64,000 bases of DNA, taken from assembly GCA_015063745.1 (NCBI GenBank), contig SVTO01000002.1:20882-84881 (forward strand). The letters are read 5' to 3'. Position numbers and translations under genes: made by a program. The stretch comes from Oscillospiraceae bacterium. GTDB lineage: Bacteria > Bacillota > Clostridia > Oscillospirales > CAG-272. Numbering within the stretch: position 1 is the first letter of the stretch; each line of letters opens with the position of its first letter. The notes beneath the pieces are model-generated. The model had not been told where the DNA came from, made no database searches, and was given only the letters and a program-made list of their open reading frames with translations. This document shows positions 42,821-50,611 of the stretch, in pieces.

Positions 42821-43798
42821 ATGAACACACCTGCTTATTCCGGAATTATTTCGAATTATGTTTGCACGGCGGCTTGTCGGCACTGTATGTTTGGGTCGGC
42901 GCCGGACTGTCCGAAGGAGTTTATTTCGGCGGAGATGGCGGAGAAGACGGCGGTGATACTGGAGAAGGCCGGGACGCGGTCGGTGCATATTGGCGGCGGG
43001 GAGCCGTTTATGCATTTTCCTGCACTGTGTGATCTGATCGAAGCTTTGGGACGGCATAGGATCGGGATTGATTATATCGAGACCAATGCGTTCTGGGCGA
43101 AGGATGAAGAGATCATTATGGAGCGGCTTCTGAAGCTGCGGTATCTGGGTGTGGACACGGTGATGGTTTCCGTTGACCCGTTCCATATTGAGTTTGTGCC
43201 GCTGGAAAGGCCCGTTCTGCTCTGCCGGATGCTTGACAAGGCCGGATTTGACTATTTCATCTGGAAGGATCGGTATCTGCGTCCTCTGATGAAGCTGGAC
43301 ACGGGAAAGGTACACACAAAGGAAGAACTGATGGAAGTGCTCGGCAAGCATTACATCACCGACACGGCGGCGGAATACGGGGTTGGTATGAACGGACGTG
43401 CTCTGGCCATTGCGAAGGAGCTGTTCTCTGCCCGACCCGCGGAAAAGTGGATCACGAAGAATCCCTGTTCTTCCCTGCTGGACACCTGCCACTGCCATTT
43501 TGACTTATACGGCAACGCGGTTCCCTCGGGCTGTCCCGGTATTTCTGCGGAAACGGAAGATTATCTGACTGAAAACATTCCGGCGGAAAAGTATCCGGTT
43601 CTGTACCGTTTGTACAATGGCGGCACGGCGGCTTTGTATGAATACGCCAAAGAAAAAGGCTTTGTACCGGATGAAGCGGGGTATCCGTCCAAGTGTGCCT
43701 TCTGTTACGCCATGCGGTCCTATCTGGTATCCTCCGGGAACAAATCGGCGGATCTTTCTCCCGTTTGTTTCTATGAGCAGATTGATAAAATTGTATAA
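42821..43798 (+). CDS. radical SAM protein with C-terminal SPASM-like cysteines
   Basis: The 325-aa protein has the radical SAM cluster motif CTAACRHC (Cys15, Cys19, Cys22) and GGGEP (58-62). C-terminal cysteines at 216, 223, 225, 238, 292 and 295 look like sites for extra iron-sulfur clusters, as in SPASM or twitch-domain enzymes. Such enzymes modify peptides, sugars or act as anaerobic sulfatase-type activators. It is not a typical glycyl radical activase, which is shorter and, outside the PFL type, has an inserted ferredoxin domain after the first motif. No precursor peptide is seen next to it. It converges on the GRE operon. Confidence 0.8.
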   Translation: MNTPAYSGIISNYVCTAACRHCMFGSAPDCPKEFISAEMAEKTAVILEKAGTRSVHIGGGEPFMHFPALCDLIEALGRHRIGIDYIETNAFWAKDEEIIMERLLKLRYLGVDTVMVSVDPFHIEFVPLERPVLLCRMLDKAGFDYFIWKDRYLRPLMKLDTGKVHTKEELMEVLGKHYITDTAAEYGVGMNGRALAIAKELFSARPAEKWITKNPCSSLLDTCHCHFDLYGNAVPSGCPGISAETEDYLTENIPAEKYPVLYRLYNGGTAALYEYAKEKGFVPDEAGYPSKCAFCYAMRSYLVSSGNKSADLSPVCFYEQIDKIV

Positions 43799-43810
43799 TT
43801 CCGAAACAAG

Positions 43811-43859
43811 AAAAAGGCTGTCGGCATCCGGATCATTTCCGGAATGTGACAGCCTTTTT
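43811..43859. terminator. bidirectional terminator between radical SAM gene and GRE operon
   Basis: AAAAAGGCTGTC pairs with GACAGCCTTTTT, with an inner CATCCGG/CCGGAATG extension. It ends both converging units. Confidence 0.85.
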
Positions 43860-43892
43860 GGTGTCTTTGAAAGTAAAACTTTTATGAGCTCT

Positions 43893-46076
43893 TCAGTTTG
43901 CGTAGCCTGTGCGGGCGATGACATTGTCCTGCAGGTCGGCGGAGAGTTTCACGAAATGGTCGCTGTAGCCGCCTACACGTACGATCAGGTTCCGGTGATT
44001 TTCCGGATGTACCTTGGCATCCAGCAGATCCTCGGCCGATACGACCGTTACGGAAAGCTGCTGACCGCCGTTTTCGAAAAAGGTCTTCCATAACGCCAGA
44101 AAATTGTTGATACCTTCTTCCGTATTGAAAAGGGTCCTGTCAAATTTGATATTCAGTACAAAACCGCTTCCCGCCAGATGATGGGGCAGAGCAAGTACGG
44201 AATTCAATAGTGCCGTGGGGCCGTTTTCATCCCGTCCGGGTGTGGCGCCGATACTGTCTGCGATCAGCGGATCCCCCCTGTGTCTGCCGTTTGCGCCGGC
44301 GCCGGTGTGTATGCCGTAACCCGGTGCACGGACGAATGTGGAGCATCCGCCGGTGTATCTGCCGCCGCGGTAGGTGGGAATGGTCAGCAGATACCGGAAG
44401 AAATGATCCGTAATGTCCTTGGCCAGTGCGTCGGAGGAGGGGTCGTTGTTGCCGAAGCGGGCAGGTTTTTCCGCCAGCATCTGCCGCATGACTTCATCCT
44501 CTGCAAAGTCCGTTTCCAGCGCGTGGATCAGCTGTGCCATCGTGAAGTTTTTCTGTTCGTATACATGATAGCGGATGGCGGCGAGAGAATCCACCGTATC
44601 TGCCAGGCCTTCGATCAGGATCTGGCCGTGGTTGTACAGAGGGCCGCCGCATTTGAAATCCCGGCCTTTCTCGATGCATCCCTGATGCATAATGGAACGC
44701 CAGGGGTTCTGGGCGGTTTCGCCATGCCCCTGCTGTGTCACATTCGCCATACGGCAGATCACATTCGTTACATACTCCACTTCCTTCTTATAGGCAGCAA
44801 GCAACTCTTCGAATGTAGCAAAGCTGCAGGGATCGCCGCAGTCCATTGTCAGTTTTTCGCCGGAGATCTGGCATTTGCCCCGGTGCAGCATGAATTCCAG
44901 ACATTTATACAGGTTGACTTCCCCGTCCTCCAGACCCATGTGGCTCTTGCCCTGAATGTCGATCTGGTTGCAGCCGTTCATAGCGTAGTCGTGGGCATCC
45001 TTCGGAGGAATACCCAGTTCGTCAATGAACATTCTGCATACGGCCTTGTCGTTGTACAGTGCCGGCAGTCCGCAGCCCATGCCGATGGCTTCCGCCGCAC
45101 TTCTCATCAGTGCCGGGTCGGTGTTTTCGTGCCAGCGCATGGTCAGGTTCGGGGTGGAATAACGGTATTTCTTTACCAGCTCCAGCATGGCAAAGGAAAT
45201 CTCGTTGGTCATGTCGTTCCCCTTTTCGTCGGAACCGGAAATACACATATTCCATGCCCTGAACTTCCGGAAGCCCTGCCACATACCGTCCAGGATAGCG
45301 AACGCTTCGTCGTAGGGGGTCTTCTTCCAGTACGGCAGGAAGATCTGGTCCAGTCTGCCGGGGGAATCGAATCCGTCGTAGGAGAAGTACAGCCAGAAGA
45401 ACTGTGCCGCGGAAAGAAAATCATAGGGGGTATTCCGGGGGCAGGTCTCCATGGCGCGGGCGATGTCAAGAAGATGCTTTTTCTCCCCTTCGTCCTCCGT
45501 TTCTGCGGCCATGGTTTCCGCCATTGCCTTGATCCGGTCGCCGATAACTTCAAAGCCGTCCAGCATTTTTTCAAGGCCGTTATAGAAATCTTCGGCGTGG
45601 GGATTTACCTTCCGGTAGCGGTTGATTTTCGCACGGAGACCGGATGTACCGAGGGCCAGAAGTCCGCCGTAGTCCGGAATCGTATGTCCGCCGCCGGCAC
45701 CGCCTCCCCAGCCTGCTCCGGCATCGCTGACCTTGAGATCCATCGGATCCATCAGATCGCGTACCCGGAATTCCGTGGACAGGGGTTCTGTGTACTGTTT
45801 CAGCATATCCAGAAATTCCGAATATTCCGGATATTTTTCTTTTTTCTGTACGATCAGCTCTTCGCTGTAATACGTACCGATATCATAATGAATTCCGACG
45901 GCACAGAACACTCTGCCGCATCGGAACAGGCCGACTTCCTTATCGTATGCGATCGGCAGAACCTTACATTCTTCATACAGTCCGGCGCCTCTGGCACAGT
46001 ACGGTCCTTCTTCCATATGGGAAAGATAGCCGTAACCAAAGGGTTCGCTGAGAATCGGGTCATAATTTATGTGCAT
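43893..46076 (-). CDS. glycyl radical enzyme of unknown function, paralogue 1
   Basis: The 727-aa protein is a complete PFL-like GRE. It has the PGRLDQIFLPYW segment (239-250), the thiyl-radical cysteine in MNGCNQ (Cys369) and the C-terminal glycyl motif RVGGYSDHF (Gly703). Known lyases and dehydratases of this superfamily carry GCxE at the cysteine, with the Glu acting as base; here the second residue after Cys is Gln371, so the reaction is probably different. A Gly-rich loop AGWGGGAGGGHT lies at 121-132. It is the last gene of a six-gene operon, 42 bp after paralogue 2. An activase would be needed in trans. The function is unknown. Confidence 0.9.
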   Translation of the reverse strand: MHINYDPILSEPFGYGYLSHMEEGPYCARGAGLYEECKVLPIAYDKEVGLFRCGRVFCAVGIHYDIGTYYSEELIVQKKEKYPEYSEFLDMLKQYTEPLSTEFRVRDLMDPMDLKVSDAGAGWGGGAGGGHTIPDYGGLLALGTSGLRAKINRYRKVNPHAEDFYNGLEKMLDGFEVIGDRIKAMAETMAAETEDEGEKKHLLDIARAMETCPRNTPYDFLSAAQFFWLYFSYDGFDSPGRLDQIFLPYWKKTPYDEAFAILDGMWQGFRKFRAWNMCISGSDEKGNDMTNEISFAMLELVKKYRYSTPNLTMRWHENTDPALMRSAAEAIGMGCGLPALYNDKAVCRMFIDELGIPPKDAHDYAMNGCNQIDIQGKSHMGLEDGEVNLYKCLEFMLHRGKCQISGEKLTMDCGDPCSFATFEELLAAYKKEVEYVTNVICRMANVTQQGHGETAQNPWRSIMHQGCIEKGRDFKCGGPLYNHGQILIEGLADTVDSLAAIRYHVYEQKNFTMAQLIHALETDFAEDEVMRQMLAEKPARFGNNDPSSDALAKDITDHFFRYLLTIPTYRGGRYTGGCSTFVRAPGYGIHTGAGANGRHRGDPLIADSIGATPGRDENGPTALLNSVLALPHHLAGSGFVLNIKFDRTLFNTEEGINNFLALWKTFFENGGQQLSVTVVSAEDLLDAKVHPENHRNLIVRVGGYSDHFVKLSADLQDNVIARTGYAN

Positions 46077-46118
46077 AGGATAACCTCCAAGAGGATGCTC
46101 TGCTTATAGCCTGCGGGA

Positions 46119-48305
46119 TTACCGTCCGTATCCCGTACGGGCAATGACATTATCCTGCAGATCGGCACTGATATTCACGAAATAGTCGCTGTATCCGCCG
46201 ACACGTACAATCAGATTCCGGTGGTTTTCGGGGTGTACTTTTGCGTCCAGCAGTTCTTCCTGGGATACAACTGTGACAGACAGCTGCTGACCGCCTTGTT
46301 CAAAGTACGTTTTCCACAGGGCCATAAAATTATCCATACCTTCCTTTGTGTTGAATACCTCTTTATCAAACTTGATGTTCAGTATGAATCCGCTTCCTGC
46401 CATATGGTGGGGCAGTTCCAATACAGAGTGCAGCAGAGCCGTAGGACCTTCTTCATCTCTTCCGGGTGTTGCTCCGATACTGTCTGCCGTCAGCGGATCG
46501 GCTTTATGACGTCCGTTGGGAGCGGCACCGGTACATTCACCGGCTTCTGCGGCTTCTTTAAAAGGAGAACAGCCACCGGTATACCAACCGCCACGGAAAG
46601 TGGGAATCGTTAACAGATAACCAAAATAATGTTCCACAACCTCTTTGGCCAGGGCATCCGTATCCGCATCCCCGTTACCAAAGCGGGCCGGTTTTTCGGA
46701 TAACATCTGCCGCATTACCTCATTATCGGCAAAATCTGTCTCCAAAGCATGGATCAGCTGCTCCATGGTAAAGTTTTTCTTTTCAAATACATGATAACGA
46801 ATGGCTGCCAGAGAATCCACCGCATCCGCAAGAGCAAGTGTTAACATTTGACCATGGTTGTAAATCGGACCACCGTTTTTAAAATCCCGGCCTTTTTCAA
46901 TACAACCGTCAAAGACAAGGGAACACCAAAGGTTCGGTGCATACTGTGCATGGATACGCTGACAAGCATTGGCATGCCGACAGGCCGTTTCGGTAACATA
47001 TTCAACTTCTTTTTTAAATCCCTCCAACACTTCTTCGAATGTTGTACACTGTGTGGGATCTCCGAAATCTCTGCCAAGCATTTCACCGGTAATCGTACAC
47101 ATACCCCGGTGAAGATATAACTCCATACACTTACACAAATTTACGTTACCGTCTTCCAGACCCATATGGCTTTTGCCCGGAATATCGATCTGGTTACAGC
47201 CGTTCATGGCATAGTTGTAGGCATCCTTTGCCGGGATTCCCAATTTCTCCATGAACATCTTACAAACCACACGGTCATTATACAGTGCCGGTATACCGCA
47301 TCCGGTTGCCAGAGCCTCTGTTGCCTTCTGCATCAGCGCAGGATCTGTATTTTCATGGCATCGCATAGTCAAATTCGGTGTCTGGAAACGATGTTTTCCT
47401 ACCAGTTCCAAAAAAGCAAAGGAAAGTTCATTGGTCATATCGTTCCCATGTTCATCGGAACCGGAGATACACACGTTCCATGTACGATGCTTATGGAACC
47501 CGATCCAGATACCGTCTAAAATAGCAAACGCTTCATCGTACGGTGTCTTTTTCCAATAAGGCAGGAATATCTGGTCCAGTCGGCCGGGAGAATCGTAGGT
47601 ATCATAGGAGAAATACATCCAGAAGAACTGTGCTGCCGACAGAAAATCATAGGGTTCTCCTTTTAAGAAATGGGACATCGCACGGGAAAGAGCGAGAAAA
47701 TGTTCCTTCTCTTTTTCGCTTTCGGTTTCTGCTGCCATCTTTGCTGCCAGTTCAGCGGTTCTTCTGCCAACTGCCTCCATGCCTTCCAGGACACGTTCCA
47801 GCCCATCGTAAAAATCGGAAACATAGGGGTGGATCTTTCTGTATTTATTGATTTTTTCCCGCAGACCATCCCCCGTCATTTTCAGCATCTTTCCATAATC
47901 AGGCTGCGTATGACCGCCCCATGTGCCGCCCATAAAACCATGCTGTATGGATAACTGGATCTCATCCGGTTTTCTGTATTCCGAAAATTCGATCATTTTT
48001 TCTGTATTCAGAGGAACCAAAATATCTTCGATGGCACGGAAAAAGTCGGCATATTCCGGGAACTTTGCTTTTTTGCGTTCGATGATTCCCTCTTCTGTAA
48101 ATATACCCCAACAGGGTCTGTAGCCGGCACAATACAAAGGACGAACACATTCAAACAAACCTACATCTTTATCGTATTGAATGGGCATAACCAAGCATTC
48201 CTGGTATAAGCCTTCCGCCATAGCAATGTATCTGCCTTGTTCTACTTTGGACAAATAACCGTAAGCAAACGGGTCATCTATCTTTTGATGGTAAGAAAAT
48301 TCCAT
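46119..48305 (-). CDS. glycyl radical enzyme of unknown function, paralogue 2
   Basis: The 728-aa protein aligns end to end with paralogue 1: start MEFSYHQ, PGRLDQIFLPYW, MNGCNQ (Cys370) and RVGGYSDYF (Gly704). The Gln replacing the usual Glu is kept. It differs in the region before the barrel (FMGGTWGGHTQPDYG), in IDIPGKSHMG after the active-site loop, and in its Thr- and Lys-rich codon choice (more AT-ending codons than paralogue 1). GGAGGG precedes the ATG. A relic of another GRE gene lies just upstream. Confidence 0.9.
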   Translation of the reverse strand: MEFSYHQKIDDPFAYGYLSKVEQGRYIAMAEGLYQECLVMPIQYDKDVGLFECVRPLYCAGYRPCWGIFTEEGIIERKKAKFPEYADFFRAIEDILVPLNTEKMIEFSEYRKPDEIQLSIQHGFMGGTWGGHTQPDYGKMLKMTGDGLREKINKYRKIHPYVSDFYDGLERVLEGMEAVGRRTAELAAKMAAETESEKEKEHFLALSRAMSHFLKGEPYDFLSAAQFFWMYFSYDTYDSPGRLDQIFLPYWKKTPYDEAFAILDGIWIGFHKHRTWNVCISGSDEHGNDMTNELSFAFLELVGKHRFQTPNLTMRCHENTDPALMQKATEALATGCGIPALYNDRVVCKMFMEKLGIPAKDAYNYAMNGCNQIDIPGKSHMGLEDGNVNLCKCMELYLHRGMCTITGEMLGRDFGDPTQCTTFEEVLEGFKKEVEYVTETACRHANACQRIHAQYAPNLWCSLVFDGCIEKGRDFKNGGPIYNHGQMLTLALADAVDSLAAIRYHVFEKKNFTMEQLIHALETDFADNEVMRQMLSEKPARFGNGDADTDALAKEVVEHYFGYLLTIPTFRGGWYTGGCSPFKEAAEAGECTGAAPNGRHKADPLTADSIGATPGRDEEGPTALLHSVLELPHHMAGSGFILNIKFDKEVFNTKEGMDNFMALWKTYFEQGGQQLSVTVVSQEELLDAKVHPENHRNLIVRVGGYSDYFVNISADLQDNVIARTGYGR

Positions 48306-48327
48306 ATTTCCCTCCGATATTGTTTTA

Positions 48328-48369
48328 TTATTTCTCGTATCCCGTACGGGCGATCACATTGTCCTGCAG
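48328..48369 (-). pseudogene. 42-bp relic of the 3' end of a GRE gene
   Basis: Reading on the minus strand, this stretch encodes LQDNVIARTGYEK and a stop codon, the exact C-terminal sequence type of paralogues 1, 2 and 4 (LQDNVIARTGY plus two residues). It stands alone, 9 bp after the stop codon of paralogue 3, whose own tail is divergent (LQQNVLNRTSNRT). It is the remnant of a deleted or replaced fifth GRE gene, or of the original 3' end of paralogue 3. Confidence 0.8.
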
Positions 48370-48378
48370 GTATGGTGG

Positions 48379-50580
48379 TTATGTCCGATTTGATGTCCGG
48401 TTCAATACATTTTGCTGCAGTTCAGGAGCAAGATTGACAAAGTAATCACAATATCCGCCAATACGCACGATCAGATTCCGGTGATTTTCCGGGTGTACCA
48501 GTGCATCACGCAGTTCTTCCTCGGAGACGACCGTCACCGCCATTTGCTGACCACCGTTTTCAAAATAGGTCTTCCACAGAGCAATAAAGTTGTTTAGTCC
48601 TTCTTCCGTATTGAAAAGAGTCTTGTCGAATTTGATATTCAGAATAAATCCGCTTCCCGCCAGATGATGGGGAAGTTTCAAAACGGAATTCAACAATGCG
48701 GTAGGACCGGTTTCGTCCCGGCCGGGGGTAGCACCGATACTGTCTGCGATCAGCGGATCCCCTTTATGCCGTCCGTTGGCTCCTGCGCCCGTACCGGAAC
48801 CGCATTTCGCTGCTTCGCTGAAAGGAGAACAGCCGCCGGAGAACCTGCCGCCTCTGTAAGTGGGAATGGTCAGTAAAAACCGGAAGAAATGTTCCATAAT
48901 GTCCTTACCGATAGCATCTGTATAGGCGTCTCCATTGCCGAAGCGGGTTGGTTTCTCGGACAGCATCTGCCGCATGACCTCTTCCCCCTCGAAATCCTTT
49001 TCCAGAGCGGCGATAAGCTGTTCCATGGTAAAGTTTTTCTGTTCAAATACGTGATACCGGATGGCGGCAAGGGAATCCACGGTATCCGCCAAACCTTGTG
49101 TCAAAATCTGACCGTGGTTGTAGATAGGGCCACCGTTCTTGAAGTCCCTGCCTTTTTCTATACAGCCTTGATGCATGAGGGAACGCCACAGGTTCGGTGC
49201 ATATTCCGCATGGATCTTCTGGGAAATATTGCTGAATCGGCAGCAGATTTCGGTGACATATTCCATCTCCTTCTTAAACAGAAGAAGAAATTCTTCAAAT
49301 GTTTTACATTCCGCAGGATCACCGCAGTCAAGGCCCAATTTCCGGTTTGTCATCATACATTTGCCCCGGTGCAAACACAACTCAAGACATTTGTACAGAT
49401 TGACTTGTCCATCTTCCAGACCCATGTGGCTTTTGCCCTGAATATCGATCTGGTTACAGCCGTTCATGGCGTAATTATGGGCATCCTTCGGGGGAATTCC
49501 CAGATTCTCCTGCAAAGATTTGCATACGACTCTATCATTATACAAGGCAGGTACACCGCATCCCACAGCCAATGTTTCTGCCGCAGCTCGGATGAGCGCA
49601 GGATCGGTATTTTCGTGACAGCGCATGGTCAGGTTCGGCGTTTCAAAGCGGTGCTTCTTCACAAGATCCAGCATAGCGAAGGAAATTTCGTTTGTCGTAT
49701 CATTGCCGAATTCATCTGAGCCGGAAATACACACATTCCAGGACCGATGTTTATGGAAGCCGATCCAGATTCCCTCAAGAATCGCAAACGCCTCATTATA
49801 GGGGGTCTTGTTCCAGTACGGCAGGAAAATCTGATCCAGACGTCCGGGAGAGTCATAGCCGTCGTAGGAGAAGAACATCCAGAAAAACTGTGCAGCAGCG
49901 AGAAAGTTCTCCGGTGTATTCTGCGGACACGTTTGCATGGCACGGGCAATCGCAAGGAGATGGTTTTTTTCTTCCTCAGACGAGGCACTTTCCGCCATAT
50001 GTAAAGCTTTTTCCCGAATACGCTGTCCGATCAATTCAAAACCGTCCAGTACTCTTTCCAATCCGTCGTAAAAATCCGCAGAAGCAGGATTGACATTTCT
50101 GTACTTGAGGATCTTTGCACGCAGACCGTTCGTACCGCCATCCAGCAGTCCGCCGTAATCCGGCACGGTATGTCCCGCCCAGAAACCGCCCCAGAACCCA
50201 AACATATCGGACAGAATATTTTCTTCTTCCGTCTTATAAGGAGAATTACAGATCATACTGTTGGTATCCAACGGTGCCAGTACTTCTTCTGCTGCTTCAA
50301 AAAACTCCTTATAATCGGGGAATTTTTCTTTTTTCTCCCTGAACAAGGCTGCATTAAAGAAAATACCCGCAAAAGAGACGAAGCCCGCAAATGTTCCGCC
50401 CCAGGGATAGCCGCACCGTCCGCATTGAAACAGTTTTACGTCTTCATCATAGTAAATCGGCAGAATGGCACATTCTTCATACAAACCTTCCCCCATAGCG
50501 GAATACTTCCCTTTTTCCAAAGCAGACAGGTACCCGTATGCAAAGGGTTCGTATATATCTTCGTGGTAAGAAAACTTCAT
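48379..50580 (-). CDS. glycyl radical enzyme of unknown function, paralogue 3
   Basis: The 733-aa protein has PGRLDQIFLPYW (245-256), MNGCNQ (Cys375) and RIGGYCDYF (Gly709), in which Cys replaces the Ser found in the other three. The ATG at 50580 is chosen because MKFSYHEDIYEPFAYGYLS aligns with the starts of the paralogues and GGAGGT precedes it. A longer in-frame start at 50703 would run into the 3' end of paralogue 4. The last 12 residues diverge from the others and a relic of the standard tail follows. Confidence 0.9.
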   Translation of the reverse strand: MKFSYHEDIYEPFAYGYLSALEKGKYSAMGEGLYEECAILPIYYDEDVKLFQCGRCGYPWGGTFAGFVSFAGIFFNAALFREKKEKFPDYKEFFEAAEEVLAPLDTNSMICNSPYKTEEENILSDMFGFWGGFWAGHTVPDYGGLLDGGTNGLRAKILKYRNVNPASADFYDGLERVLDGFELIGQRIREKALHMAESASSEEEKNHLLAIARAMQTCPQNTPENFLAAAQFFWMFFSYDGYDSPGRLDQIFLPYWNKTPYNEAFAILEGIWIGFHKHRSWNVCISGSDEFGNDTTNEISFAMLDLVKKHRFETPNLTMRCHENTDPALIRAAAETLAVGCGVPALYNDRVVCKSLQENLGIPPKDAHNYAMNGCNQIDIQGKSHMGLEDGQVNLYKCLELCLHRGKCMMTNRKLGLDCGDPAECKTFEEFLLLFKKEMEYVTEICCRFSNISQKIHAEYAPNLWRSLMHQGCIEKGRDFKNGGPIYNHGQILTQGLADTVDSLAAIRYHVFEQKNFTMEQLIAALEKDFEGEEVMRQMLSEKPTRFGNGDAYTDAIGKDIMEHFFRFLLTIPTYRGGRFSGGCSPFSEAAKCGSGTGAGANGRHKGDPLIADSIGATPGRDETGPTALLNSVLKLPHHLAGSGFILNIKFDKTLFNTEEGLNNFIALWKTYFENGGQQMAVTVVSEEELRDALVHPENHRNLIVRIGGYCDYFVNLAPELQQNVLNRTSNRT

Positions 50581-50611
50581 AATCCACCTCCGAGTAGCCA
50601 AAGAAAATTCG

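Noticed and set aside
42821-43798. Radical SAM gene as the glycyl radical activase of the GRE operon
   Set aside because: Its C-terminal cysteine set and lack of activase-type features do not fit, and it is transcribed in the opposite direction; kept only as a question in the findings.
44280-46109. 609-codon plus-strand frame opposite GRE paralogue 1 (and similar ones opposite the other GREs and the GH109-like genes)
   Set aside because: These recur because the paralogues are similar; none has a ribosome binding site or a protein signature.
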